Assembly (NCBI GenBank): GCA_005792205.1
Contig: SXSO01000058.1
Coordinates: 1-21,821, forward strand
Direction: 5' to 3'
From: Bacteroidota bacterium
GTDB lineage: Bacteria; Bacteroidota; Ignavibacteria; UBA10030; F1-140-MAGs086
Length of the DNA: 21,821 nt
Position numbers and translations under genes: made by a program. Positions 1-8,433 of this stretch are shown piece after piece. Within the stretch, counting starts at the first letter, position 1. Each line of letters begins with the position of its first letter. A model generated the notes under the pieces. It searched no databases. It was not told the DNA's origin and worked only from the letters and a program-made list of their open reading frames with translations.

Positions 1-185
1 AGTATTCCAAATTGAATAAAGTCATCTTTTGAAAACAAAATATTTTGTGATAATTTCAATTGATTCACAGTTTTCTCAACTAAATTATAATGTGTAAGTA
101 TAGCTTTACTCATTGGTTCTCCGTTGAGAGAGAAACATTTATTTTCAAGATTTTTATTTTCCAATTTAGAACTTCTATTGTTCAT
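1..185 (-). CDS. fliA: RNA polymerase sigma-28 factor FliA, N-terminal part (cut by window edge)
   Basis: I translated this edge fragment by hand; it gives 61 residues from an ATG at 183-185 and runs off the window. Residues 28-61 match the start of sigma-70 region 2 in the FliA/WhiG group: a 'LVEK' helix, then 'KDDFIQFGI', corresponding to the family pattern D-D-L-I-Q-x-G-I. The first 25 residues are Asn/Lys-rich and not conserved in the family, so the in-frame Met at residue 25 (111-113) is an alternative start. The gene begins 5 nt after the stop of the small membrane gene. FliA directs late (filament, motor, chemotaxis) promoters and is held off by FlgM until the hook is finished. Its position after flhG fits; regions 3 and 4 cannot be seen. 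Confidence 0.8.
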   Translation of the reverse strand, partial: MNNRSSKLENKNLENKCFSLNGEPMSKAILTHYNLVEKTVNQLKLSQNILFSKDDFIQFGI

Positions 186-190
186 AAAAT

Positions 191-421
191 CTATTTAGTT
201 GTAGCAACTTGATTTTCAGATTCTTCATCATGATTAATCGGGTGTTCTTCTTTTTTACTAAAATCAACTAATGAAAAAAATGCAATCATAAAAATCATTA
301 CACCTACAAAAACAAAATATAAATATTTTATAATTTCAATCGGACATAAATTTCCTGTGGTTAAAAAAACCCCAAACACACAAGAAATAAATAAACCAAT
401 TTCAAAAATCATTTTTACCAT
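191..421 (-). CDS. Small two-helix membrane protein between flhG and fliA, function unknown
   Basis: I do not recognise this 76-residue protein. Two hydrophobic segments are clear, about residues 4-22 and 31-52, joined by a short loop containing 'NLCPIE'. A charged tail (53-76, 'SKKEEHP', then acidic and Asn/Gln-rich) follows and is probably cytoplasmic. It starts 2 nt after the flhG stop and ends 5 nt before fliA, so it is almost certainly co-transcribed and translationally coupled. From memory, Campylobacterota also carry an uncharacterised gene between flhG and fliA (Cj0062c, HP1033); I cannot say whether these are homologous. The position suggests a link to flagellar placement or sigma-28 control, but the sequence shows no catalytic or binding motif. 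Confidence 0.7.
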   Translation of the reverse strand: MVKMIFEIGLFISCVFGVFLTTGNLCPIEIIKYLYFVFVGVMIFMIAFFSLVDFSKKEEHPINHDEESENQVATTK

Positions 422-423
422 AA

Positions 424-1263
424 TTAAATAACCCTTTCTTTTAAGAAAACATTAACTTGCCTTACAAGTAATTGAGCAATTTTGTGAATATACTGCGCAG
501 AAACAGATTTTGGAAAACGAAGTAAAACAGGTTGTTGTTCAATAACTGCTTGATGAACATTTCTATCATATGGAACAAAACCAAGATAGTGAATCTGTGT
601 TTTTAGAAAATGTTTTACAACTGTTTGAAGTTTTTTCCCAGTTTCATCCGCTTCAATTGGAGACCACGCAGAATTGACTATTAAATTCAAATTCAAATTT
701 CCATTTGCTTCAAGACAAACAGTTTTTATTACAGCATAAGCATCCATAATTGCAGTTGGTTCTGGAGTGGTAATAACAAGTGTTGCATCAGTATTTAATG
801 CAGAAGTTACAACTTCAGAATTTAATCCTGCTCCCGTATCTAAAAATACAAAATCAAAATCATATAACAATTTCAATTCTTCAAATAATTTCAATTGAAC
901 TTCAGTATCAAAAAGTGGAAACCGAATATCACCACTACTTCCGGGAATTATTTTTAACCCTCTCCAAACTGGAAACATAGCTTCTTTAATACTCTTTTCA
1001 CCTCTTAAAACATTGCTCAATCTCACTGGTGGTGACATTCCAAGTAGTACGTCTAAATTCGCCAAATTGGAATCACCATCAACTAATAAAACTTTTTTTC
1101 CAAGTGCAGCAAGTGCAATTGATAAGTTTAAAGATAATGTACTTTTTCCAACTCCACCTTTTCCACTTGTAACAGTAACAATATACGGTTCTTTTAAACT
1201 TGTTTCTGTTTCTTTAATAGAAGAAGCAATTGTTCTTAATTTTGCTGCTTGATCAAACATCAT
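424..1263 (-). CDS. flhG: FlhG (YlxH/FleN), MinD-like ATPase controlling flagellar number
   Basis: This 279-residue P-loop ATPase of the SIMIBI/MinD class is full length. The deviant Walker A motif SGKGGVGKST is at residues 33-42, with a second Lys near the start of the loop. 'VDGDSNLANLDVLLG' (61-75) is the FlhG version of the MinD switch I region, and DTGAG (142-146) is switch II. The N-terminal 'DQAAKLR' (4-10) is the known FlhG element that stimulates the FlhF GTPase. The C-terminal part is rich in basic and hydrophobic residues, as in the membrane-targeting end of the family. It starts with tandem ATG codons and overlaps the end of flhF by 11 nt, so the two partners are coupled. FlhG limits flagellar number and interacts with FliM/FliN and, in some species, with the class II regulator. 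Confidence 0.95.
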   Translation of the reverse strand: MMFDQAAKLRTIASSIKETETSLKEPYIVTVTSGKGGVGKSTLSLNLSIALAALGKKVLLVDGDSNLANLDVLLGMSPPVRLSNVLRGEKSIKEAMFPVWRGLKIIPGSSGDIRFPLFDTEVQLKLFEELKLLYDFDFVFLDTGAGLNSEVVTSALNTDATLVITTPEPTAIMDAYAVIKTVCLEANGNLNLNLIVNSAWSPIEADETGKKLQTVVKHFLKTQIHYLGFVPYDRNVHQAVIEQQPVLLRFPKSVSAQYIHKIAQLLVRQVNVFLKERVI

Positions 1264-2488
1264 AAATTACGCTACGATAAATCATATTTGCTATTTTTTT
1301 GGAATCTGCATTCACAATATCTTCGGGAACAGTTTGTCCCATTGTTATATATGAAATTGGGATTCGTATTTTATATAAAAGATTTAGCATTTGTCCAAAT
1401 GTTACACATTCATCCACTTTGGAAAATACTAACCGATTTGGCTTTGTAATATCGAACCGTTCACAAATATCCAACATTGTTTTTTCAGTTGCCGCTGCTG
1501 AAAGCACAAGATGGACTTCATCTGGTTCTGCTGCTTCAATAAATTTTTTCAATTGAGATAAACCTTTTTCCTCTCTTTGTCCACGACCAAACGTGTCAAT
1601 AATTATCAAATCTTTTGAGCGATGTTTTTTAATTGCCTTTTGCACTTCACCAGGACGATATACAACTTCCATTTCTATATTTGCAATTGCAGCAAATGTT
1701 CGCAGTTGTTCAATTGCCGCAATTCTATAAGTATCAGCAGAAATCAATGCAACAGAAAATCCATTAAAAAGTTTATTTATCGCAGCAATTTTTGCAATTG
1801 TAGTAGTTTTCCCAACTCCAGTTGGACCAACAAATGCTAATATTTTAGCACGATTTAGTTTTTGTTGAGAAGAAGAAACTGTCATAATTATTTTAGAAAT
1901 TTCATCAATCAAACGATTTTCTACAACTGAAGAATCAGATAGTTCATCACCACTTAATTGTCCATAAATTTTTTGAACTATATTTGCAGCAATTTGTTCA
2001 TTCACATCTTGAGCAACAAGTGTAATAAAATGTTTTTTCAAATTATCTGGAAGTGACGGCATTTTGCTGTATTTCAATTGCTCTACAATTTCTTTCAAAG
2101 TGCTTCTTACATCGTCAAGTTCTCCTTTGATTTGAGAAATTTCAGAAGATGAAGTTTGCGTTTTATTTTCTTCATTATTTATTTGAGGAAATGTAAATTT
2201 TCTTTTTGTTTCGTTTTGTTTATTTCCGTTTTCATCTGCAGCAATTCTATTGAAAAGAAAATCATCAAAACTTGTTTTTGATGAATTTATATTTTCAATT
2301 TCAGAAATTTCATTACTTAAATCTTCAACTGTTGCAGTAACTTCAAGCAAATCTTTTTTTAGAAAACTAAACATTCCTCCTTGATTTACTTTACGAGTGT
2401 TCATAATAATTGCATTTTCTCCCAACTCTTTTTTCATTTGTTCAGTTACTTCTTTTAAAGTAGAGCCAATAAATTTTTGTGTCTTCAT
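1253..2488 (-). CDS. flhF: FlhF, SRP-type GTPase that places the flagellum
   Basis: 411 residues with the B-N-G layout of FlhF. The poorly conserved basic N-terminal domain starts 'MKTQKFIG' and contains 'NAIIMNTRKV' (residues 25-34). A variable linker follows, then the N domain (about 140-210) and the GTPase domain. GTPase motifs: G1 GPTGVGKTTT (221-230), ADTYRIAAIEQL (251-262), G3 DTFGR (298-302), and a G4-position FSKVDE (355-360) where the family usually has TKLDE; the closing GQ-VPED is at 384-390. FlhF and FlhG work as a pair to set the site and number of flagella, usually polar. The ATG overlaps the flhA stop by 4 nt, and a good Shine-Dalgarno GAGGTGG lies at 2493-2499 inside flhA. Confidence 0.95.
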   Translation of the reverse strand: MKTQKFIGSTLKEVTEQMKKELGENAIIMNTRKVNQGGMFSFLKKDLLEVTATVEDLSNEISEIENINSSKTSFDDFLFNRIAADENGNKQNETKRKFTFPQINNEENKTQTSSSEISQIKGELDDVRSTLKEIVEQLKYSKMPSLPDNLKKHFITLVAQDVNEQIAANIVQKIYGQLSGDELSDSSVVENRLIDEISKIIMTVSSSQQKLNRAKILAFVGPTGVGKTTTIAKIAAINKLFNGFSVALISADTYRIAAIEQLRTFAAIANIEMEVVYRPGEVQKAIKKHRSKDLIIIDTFGRGQREEKGLSQLKKFIEAAEPDEVHLVLSAAATEKTMLDICERFDITKPNRLVFSKVDECVTFGQMLNLLYKIRIPISYITMGQTVPEDIVNADSKKIANMIYRSVIYDV

Positions 2489-4641
2489 TGTTCCACCTCA
2501 ATTTTAGAAATGAATTCTATTTCAACTTCTGCAGGAAGTTCTGTAAATGATAAAACTGAAACATTTGAAAATGTTGAGTGAATCATTCTGAATAAATATG
2601 GACGAATTGTTGCTGAACAAATTATGATTGGCAAAAATCCTCCAGTAATTGCAATGTCAATTGATTTAGAAAGAGATGCTTGAAGTGAACGAATAATTGA
2701 TGGAGAAAGTCCCAAACTTGGACCAACTTCTTTTTGACTTTGAATTGCTGAAATAATAGATTGTTCAAACTTTGAACCAACTGCAATTCCATGAATTATA
2801 CCTCTTTCATCTTGATACAACCTTGAAATTGTATCAGAAAGCGAATGACGAACATATTCTGTTAAAACATCAATGTTTTTAGTAACTTTTGCATAATCAA
2901 TCAACGATTCAAGTATTGTAACTAAATCTCTTACAGGAACTCCTTCTTTCAAAAGGTTTTGTAAAACTTTTTGTATAATTCCTTGAGGTAAAAATTCTGG
3001 AGTTAGTTCTTCAGCAATTGCTGGATAATCTTTCTTCAAGTTTTCAATGAGTTTTCTCGTCTCTTGACGACCGATAATTCTATGAGCATTTTGTTTTAAA
3101 ATTTCATGAATATGAGTTGTGAGAACTGCAGATGGTTCAACAACTGTATAACCTGCCATTTCTGCTCTTTCTCTATCTCGTTCAGAAATCCAAAGTGCGG
3201 GAAGTCCAAATGCAGGATCTGTTGTGTCAACTCCTTCAATTTTTTCTTCAACAGTTCCCGGACTCATTGCTAAAAGTCGTCCAAGACGAAGAGCGCCTCT
3301 TCCAATTATATTTCCACGAAGTTTAAAAATATATTCGTTTGGTTCAAGTTGTAAATTATCTCTAACTCTGATTGCGGGAATTATGATTCCTAAATCAATT
3401 GCAATTTGCTTTCTCAAAACTCCAATTCGTTTGAACAAATCGCCACCTTGTGATTCATCTACAATTGAAATCAATCCATAACCAACTTCAAGTTCAAGTG
3501 GGTCAACTTGGAGATATTCTTCCAATCTGTCTTCTTGTACAATTTCTGGAGCAATAAGTTTTTCTCTTTCTTTTGCTTCTGCTTTTGCAACTTTTTCACT
3601 TGTAACAAAAAATCCTATTCCACCAGAAATTACAGAAAGCAATAGGAATGGAATTGTTGGAAGTCCAGGAATAATTGCAAAGAAAAATAGAGTTGCTGAT
3701 GCAACATATAAAACTTTTGGATTTCCAAAAAGTTGTTGTTTGAGTTCAACATCTAATGTTGAACCTCCCGAACTACTGCGAGTTACTACAATACCAGCAG
3801 CAGTTGCAACAACAAGAGCAGGAATTTGTGTTACAAGTCCATCACCAATTGTAAGCAATGTATATTTTTCCAATGCTTCTTGAAAACCAAAACCTTTTTG
3901 AACCATTCCAATAATAAATCCTCCAATAATGTTTACAACATTTATAATTAGACCAGCAATTGCATCTCCTTTTACAAACTTACTTGCACCATCCATTGCT
4001 CCATAAAAATCGGCTTCTTTCATAATTTGTTGACGACGATTTCTTGCAGTTATTTCATCTATCATTCCAGCGTTTAAATCAGCATCAATTGCCATTTGTT
4101 TTCCCGGCATTGCATCCAATGTAAAGCGAGCAGCAACTTCTGAAATTCTTCCCGAACCTTTTACAATAACAATAAATTGAATGATAACAAGAATGATAAA
4201 TATCACAAAACCAACAACATAATTTCCACTGACAACAAAATTTCCAAATGCTTGAATAACATCTCCCGCAAATGCTTCACCCAATATTAAACGAGTTGAA
4301 GCAACGTTTAAAGATAATCTGAATAAAGTCAATATCAAAAGTAATCCCGGAAAAACAGAAAATTCAAGTGGATGCAAAAGATAAATTGAAACCATCAAAA
4401 CTATAACCGATAAAGTTATATTCAAAGTAAGAAGCATGTCAAGTAAAAATGTTGGAAGCGGTAAAACTAAAACTGTAATTATTGCTATCGCTCCTATTGC
4501 AACTAAAACATCTGTATTGTTACTTAAAAGTTTTAATATTCCCGGAGTTTTTGGAGAAGCAAAATTATTCCCGTTGCCGTTTTTTCCATTTGTCAAACCG
4601 CCTTCAAGTGCTTGTGTATTTCTTCTTGCTGCTGCTGCCAT
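2485..4641 (-). CDS. flhA: FlhA, flagellar type III export gate protein
   Basis: 718 residues, a normal length for FlhA. The N-terminal half holds about eight membrane helices (roughly residues 45-347). The FHIPEP signature lies at about 172-192 ('RFTLDAMPGKQMAIDADL'), followed by the conserved cytoplasmic loop with 'EADFYGAMDGASKFVKGDA', the region implicated in proton use and gate function. The C-terminal half (about 360-718) is the cytoplasmic domain that forms the nonameric ring and docks chaperone-substrate complexes; 'WISERDRERAEMAGYTVVEPS' is typical of it. An Ala/Arg/Asn/Gly-rich lead of about 30 residues precedes the first helix. The gene starts 5 nt after flhB ends and overlaps flhF by 4 nt. 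Confidence 0.97.
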   Translation of the reverse strand: MAAAARRNTQALEGGLTNGKNGNGNNFASPKTPGILKLLSNNTDVLVAIGAIAIITVLVLPLPTFLLDMLLTLNITLSVIVLMVSIYLLHPLEFSVFPGLLLILTLFRLSLNVASTRLILGEAFAGDVIQAFGNFVVSGNYVVGFVIFIILVIIQFIVIVKGSGRISEVAARFTLDAMPGKQMAIDADLNAGMIDEITARNRRQQIMKEADFYGAMDGASKFVKGDAIAGLIINVVNIIGGFIIGMVQKGFGFQEALEKYTLLTIGDGLVTQIPALVVATAAGIVVTRSSSGGSTLDVELKQQLFGNPKVLYVASATLFFFAIIPGLPTIPFLLLSVISGGIGFFVTSEKVAKAEAKEREKLIAPEIVQEDRLEEYLQVDPLELEVGYGLISIVDESQGGDLFKRIGVLRKQIAIDLGIIIPAIRVRDNLQLEPNEYIFKLRGNIIGRGALRLGRLLAMSPGTVEEKIEGVDTTDPAFGLPALWISERDRERAEMAGYTVVEPSAVLTTHIHEILKQNAHRIIGRQETRKLIENLKKDYPAIAEELTPEFLPQGIIQKVLQNLLKEGVPVRDLVTILESLIDYAKVTKNIDVLTEYVRHSLSDTISRLYQDERGIIHGIAVGSKFEQSIISAIQSQKEVGPSLGLSPSIIRSLQASLSKSIDIAITGGFLPIIICSATIRPYLFRMIHSTFSNVSVLSFTELPAEVEIEFISKIEVEQ

Positions 4642-4646
4642 TTATT

Positions 4647-5756
4647 TTAATTTAACGCAAAACCGAATTTATTTTTTCTAATTTTATATACATATGCAAG
4701 TATTTGTGCAATTGCTTGAAATAAATTTTCAGGAATTGATTTACCAATTTCAACTGTTTTAAAAAGTGTTTGAGCAAGTGGTTTATTTTCAATAATTGGA
4801 ACATTGTTTTCTTTTGCAACAACTTTAATTTTTTCTGCTAATAATTCAGCACCTTTTGCAACAACTCTAGGAGCATCCATTTTTCCGATCTCATATTTTA
4901 ACGCAACTGCAATATGAGTTGGATTTGTAATAATCACATCAGCAGTTTTCACATCTTGAAGCATTCTTCTTCGTGAAAAAGTTCTCTGTATCATACGAAT
5001 ACGAGATTTTACTAGTGGATCACCTTCTGTTTCTTTCATTTCTTCTTTTATCTCTTGCTTTGTCATTTTTAATTTTTTCATATGCTCTTTTCTTTGAAAT
5101 GCATAATCAAAAAGAGCAAGTGCAAGAAACGCAAGTCCCATCTTATATCCAACTGAAAGTGTAGAATTTCCAATAAATGCAAGTACAACTTGCATATCGC
5201 TATCTACAATAACTAATGCTTCTTCAATGACTTCTTTCAAAGCATAATATCCAACAATTGCAACAACCAAAACTTTTGCAACTCCTTTTCCAAGTTCCAT
5301 CAATGCACGACGTGAAAAAACAACTTTCTTAATTCCTTCAATAACATTTAATTTGCTAAAAGAAAATTCAAGTTGTTTTGGCGCAAACATAAATCCAACT
5401 TGTGCAACATTTGCCATAACGCCAATTAACATCAAACCACTTGCAATTGGAAGTGCCGTGTAAACAAGTGTTTCAATTGCACTTACGAATATTTTTTGAA
5501 CATTATCTTCATTTACTCTAACAACTGCTGAACTCATAAATATTTCTCTTGTAAAATTAGAAATTATCAAAATAATTTTTGAACCAACAAACGACATTAA
5601 AAGCAAGCCAAATATCATTGCAAATGCAGAATTAACTTCCATACTTTTTGCAACTGAACCTCTTTCTTTTGCTTTCTCTTGTCGCCTCGCAGTAGGTTCT
5701 TCAGTTTTATCTTGCAAACTTTCTTCGCTACTTGATGAATAGTTTTCTTCTGCCAT
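4647..5756 (-). CDS. flhB: FlhB, export gate protein and substrate-specificity switch
   Basis: 369 residues. The N-terminus has the acidic 'DKTEEPTARRQEKAKERG' stretch (residues 16-33) diagnostic of FlhB/YscU proteins. Four membrane helices follow (about 44-66, 90-115, 158-175, 200-220). The cytoplasmic domain begins with the conserved linker 'KMTKQEIKEEMKETEGDPLVK' and contains the autocleavage motif NPTH at 278-281, cut between Asn and Pro. FlhB changes export from rod/hook to filament substrates when FliK signals that the hook is complete; fliK is about 7 kb upstream in the same cluster. Spacing is 3 nt from fliR and 5 nt to flhA. There is no fusion with fliR, unlike in some Firmicutes. 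Confidence 0.97.
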   Translation of the reverse strand: MAEENYSSSSEESLQDKTEEPTARRQEKAKERGSVAKSMEVNSAFAMIFGLLLMSFVGSKIILIISNFTREIFMSSAVVRVNEDNVQKIFVSAIETLVYTALPIASGLMLIGVMANVAQVGFMFAPKQLEFSFSKLNVIEGIKKVVFSRRALMELGKGVAKVLVVAIVGYYALKEVIEEALVIVDSDMQVVLAFIGNSTLSVGYKMGLAFLALALFDYAFQRKEHMKKLKMTKQEIKEEMKETEGDPLVKSRIRMIQRTFSRRRMLQDVKTADVIITNPTHIAVALKYEIGKMDAPRVVAKGAELLAEKIKVVAKENNVPIIENKPLAQTLFKTVEIGKSIPENLFQAIAQILAYVYKIRKNKFGFALN

Positions 5757-5759
5757 TTT

Positions 5760-6530
5760 TTAAATCACTTTTACAAATTCTAAAAAACTTTCTTCAAAAC
5801 TTAAAATCAATCTTTTAAAAACCGTAACAATCAACGGAGTTACAATAAATAACACCACAAGTCCAACACCTATTTGCAATGGAAATCCAACTATGAATAC
5901 ATTCATCTGTGGAACAACTCTAGATAAAATTCCAAGAACAACATTTGAAAGAAAAAGTGCTACAATTGTTGGAGCAGAAATTTTAACTGCAACAGTAAAA
6001 AGCATTTTTGAAAGTTTTATAAACTCTTCATACATCAATTCATTTACTGTAAAACTTCCAATTGGAGTTGTTGTATAACTTACTTGAAGTGACTGAATTA
6101 AATAATGATGTCCATTCAAAGCCAAAAAAAGTAAAATTGAGATTGTGTAAAAAAACATTCCAAGAGATGATGTTTGTTGTTCAAGCAACGGATTAAAATA
6201 TTGAGAAAATCCAAGTCCCATATTAAAACCAATAAATTCACCTGCCATCATTGCCCCAAAAAAAATCATACTCACAGAAAATCCCATTAAAAGTCCAACA
6301 ACTATTTCCTGCAAAATTAAAATCACGAATGAAAATAATTCAAAACCAATTTGTGGAGAAAATGTTTTCGCTGCAATCGGAAAAAATATAAATGAAAAAA
6401 ACAACGAAATCGCAACTTTAAATTGCATAGGAACTGCAACATTTCCAAAAATTGGAGCAACTGAAATCATTGATACAATTCTTGTAAAAAGAAGAAAAAA
6501 TAAAACAAATTGTGAAACAAAAATTTCCAT
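5760..6530 (-). CDS. fliR: FliR, export gate channel protein
   Basis: 256-residue, very hydrophobic protein of the FliR/SpaR family. Recognisable features are the N-terminal 'FTRIVSMISVAPIFG', the helix pair around 'ILQEIVVGLLMGFSVSMIF', and 'GEFIGFNMGLGFSQYFNP', a conserved membrane segment of the family. One FliR combines with five FliP and four FliQ to form the helical export pore beneath the MS ring. The start is 1 nt after the fliQ stop and flhB follows 3 nt later, giving the standard fliQ-fliR-flhB arrangement. No frameshift or missing segment is visible. Confidence 0.95.
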   Translation of the reverse strand: MEIFVSQFVLFFLLFTRIVSMISVAPIFGNVAVPMQFKVAISLFFSFIFFPIAAKTFSPQIGFELFSFVILILQEIVVGLLMGFSVSMIFFGAMMAGEFIGFNMGLGFSQYFNPLLEQQTSSLGMFFYTISILLFLALNGHHYLIQSLQVSYTTTPIGSFTVNELMYEEFIKLSKMLFTVAVKISAPTIVALFLSNVVLGILSRVVPQMNVFIVGFPLQIGVGLVVLFIVTPLIVTVFKRLILSFEESFLEFVKVI

Positions 6531-6531
6531 T

Positions 6532-6801
6532 TTATTTTGTGATAACTGGAATTAAACTAAACAATTCTCTCGTAAATGAAAGCAAAATTTCTGTTGTCCA
6601 CGGCCAAAGAAAAATCAATATCAATGCAATTGCAATTACTTTTGGAACAAATGTAAGTGTGTATTCTTGAATTGATGTTGCTGCTTGAACAATTGAAATT
6701 GCAAGACCAACCAAAAGCGAAACCACAAGTGTTGGACCAGCAACAAGAATTGCTGTCCAAAAAGCTTTTTTTATTATATCAACTACAAGTTCTTCTGTCA
6801 T
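6532..6801 (-). CDS. fliQ: FliQ, export gate channel protein
   Basis: 89 residues, the usual FliQ size. Two membrane helices are visible, about residues 15-37 and 52-72, separated by the conserved loop 'VQAATSIQEYTLTFVPK' (38-54). The start 'MTEELVVDIIKKAFW' matches the family N-terminus. It lies 60 nt downstream of fliP, the widest gap within the export-gate block. That gap contains no gene or promoter that I can support, and no clear ribosome binding site. Confidence 0.96.
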   Translation of the reverse strand: MTEELVVDIIKKAFWTAILVAGPTLVVSLLVGLAISIVQAATSIQEYTLTFVPKVIAIALILIFLWPWTTEILLSFTRELFSLIPVITK

Positions 6802-6861
6802 AATTTTTATCCGTTTTCACCACATCATTTTTTATCATCAAACAACAATTACAAAATTATT

Positions 6862-7623
6862 TTATCTAAAACTTTGCACAAGTGATTGCACAATCAAATG
6901 CCATCCATCTACAAGCACAAACAACAAAAGTTTAAATGGAAGTGAAATAATCACAGGAGGTAACATCATCATTCCCATTGACATTAAAACACTTGCAACA
7001 ACCATATCAATCACAAGAAATGGAATAAATAACATAAATCCGATTTCAAATGCAACTTTAAGTTCGCTCAATGCAAATGCAGGAATTAAAACATAAGTTG
7101 AAACTTCTTCTTTTGATTTTGGGTGATTACTTTCAGACATTTGGACAAAAAGTTCCAAATCTTCCTCTTTGGTATGTTTAAACATAAAACTACGAATTGG
7201 AACAATTCCACGGTCATACGCTTCATTCAATGAAATTTCATTTTTTAAATATGGTTGCAGTCCTTTATCATTTGCTTCTTTCCATGTTGGAGCCATAATG
7301 AAAAATGTAAGAAAAAGTGAAATTCCAACTAAAATTTGAGATGGTGGAACTTGTTGAGTTCCAAGTGATTGTTTAACAAAGTGCATCACAATTACAATTC
7401 GTGAAAACGCAGTTGTTAAAATCATCAACGCTGGAGCAAGTGAAAGAATTGTCATCAAAAAAAGAATTTGCAAAGTTACTGAAACATCTTCCGGTTTGGA
7501 AGATTTCCCAATATCAATTCCAATTTTTGGAAACGGAAGTGGAGTTTCTTGGGCAAACATTGTTGGAACAAAAACCAAGAAACACAATAATAAAATATAT
7601 TTTTTATTTTTTAAAAATTTCAT
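6862..7623 (-). CDS. fliP: FliP, export gate channel protein
   Basis: 253 residues. Residues 1-24 form a cleavable signal peptide (basic 'KFLKNKK', hydrophobic core, 'MFAQ' end), which FliP proteins of many bacteria carry. Both classic FliP signatures are present: 'SRIVIVMHFVKQSLGTQ' followed by 'PPSQILVGISLFLTFF' (74-108), and 'AFEIGFMLFIPFLVIDMVVA' followed by 'SMGMMMLPP' (191-223). The periplasmic loop between them (about 111-175) is soluble and charged. Five FliP subunits form the core of the export pore. The ATG overlaps the fliO stop by 4 nt. Confidence 0.97.
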   Translation of the reverse strand: MKFLKNKKYILLLCFLVFVPTMFAQETPLPFPKIGIDIGKSSKPEDVSVTLQILFLMTILSLAPALMILTTAFSRIVIVMHFVKQSLGTQQVPPSQILVGISLFLTFFIMAPTWKEANDKGLQPYLKNEISLNEAYDRGIVPIRSFMFKHTKEEDLELFVQMSESNHPKSKEEVSTYVLIPAFALSELKVAFEIGFMLFIPFLVIDMVVASVLMSMGMMMLPPVIISLPFKLLLFVLVDGWHLIVQSLVQSFR

Positions 7624-8003
7624 TGCAAATTTTCTTTTTCAACTTCGGTAACTTTCTTCTTGTGTTTTGTAAATCCAAGAGATTCTATAAAATATTCTGA
7701 AAATTTTTTATTTATATTTTTGTTTTCAACTACATTTGAAATGTTTTCATCATTTATTTCAGATAAAAAAGAAATTGCGTTTTCACTCACTCCAATTACC
7801 AAAAATTTACTTGCAACTTTAACCAAATAAATTGATTTTCGTTGTTGAAGTGGAAGTGTGCTAATGATTTTCATTTCAACATTTGAGTTTGGAAAAAAAC
7901 TATTTTGGAACATAAATTTTTTGAGTAAAAAAACAACTGCAACCATTAAACCCAAAACTAACAATAGAGCACCAATTGTTCTAAAAATAGTCCAAAAATC
8001 CAT
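7620..8003 (-). CDS. fliO: FliO, export gate assembly protein
   Basis: 127 residues with a single membrane helix at about residues 5-28 ('TIGALLLVLGLMVAVVFLLK') followed by a small cytoplasmic domain with 'KIISTLPLQQRKSIYLVKV' and 'LVIGVSENAISFL', the conserved FliO/MopB core. The last 40 residues are lysine-rich and not conserved. FliO helps assemble the FliP ring and is dispensable in some species. It starts 1 nt after fliN and overlaps fliP by 4 nt, which supports the call because FliO alone is weakly conserved. Confidence 0.9.
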   Translation of the reverse strand: MDFWTIFRTIGALLLVLGLMVAVVFLLKKFMFQNSFFPNSNVEMKIISTLPLQQRKSIYLVKVASKFLVIGVSENAISFLSEINDENISNVVENKNINKKFSEYFIESLGFTKHKKKVTEVEKENLQ

Positions 8004-8004
8004 T

Positions 8005-8406
8005 TTATTTTCCTAAACTTTTAACTCTCTCTTGAGTACTCACAAGATTAGTTACACGAACACCAAAATGCTTATCAACTACAACGACTTCACCTTCAGC
8101 AATTTTTTTGCCGTTAATCCAAATATCAATAGGATCACTTGCATTTTTATCTAATTCAATAACTGAACCTTGCTCAAGCTCCAAAACATCTTTTATTTGC
8201 ATAGAAGTTCTTCCAAGTTCCACATTGAGTGGAAGTTTTAAATCAAGAAGAAGTTCTAAGTTTATTTCTTTTTTTCCTTCAGATTCAGGAGATGCAAAAG
8301 GAGATTCCGTTGAAAATACTTCCTCATTTTTACTCATCTCTAAATCTGAATCATCCATTGATGATGGACCCATTGATTCATTTGCTGCAAAACGACTATG
8401 TGCCAT
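8005..8406 (-). CDS. fliN: FliN, flagellar motor switch C-ring protein
   Basis: 133 residues. The C-terminal SpoA/FliN domain (about 52-130) shows the family core: 'DLKLPLNVELGRTSMQIKDV', 'LEQGSVIELDK', 'PIDIWINGKKIAEGEVVV', 'FGVRVTNLVSTQERVKSLG'. The first 50 residues are acidic and Ser-rich. Only one SpoA domain is present and there is no CheC-like domain, so this is FliN rather than the longer FliY. It forms the base of the C-ring with FliM and binds FliH during export. It lies 27 nt after fliM and 1 nt before fliO. Confidence 0.95.
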   Translation of the reverse strand: MAHSRFAANESMGPSSMDDSDLEMSKNEEVFSTESPFASPESEGKKEINLELLLDLKLPLNVELGRTSMQIKDVLELEQGSVIELDKNASDPIDIWINGKKIAEGEVVVVDKHFGVRVTNLVSTQERVKSLGK

Positions 8407-8433
8407 AATTATTTTTTATTTTAGAATTATTGA

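Noticed and set aside
355..380. The FliK-type low complexity, poly-A/T tracts and similar short runs across the window as CRISPR or tandem repeats.
   Set aside because: No regularly spaced identical repeats with unique spacers exist; runs are composition effects of AT-rich DNA.
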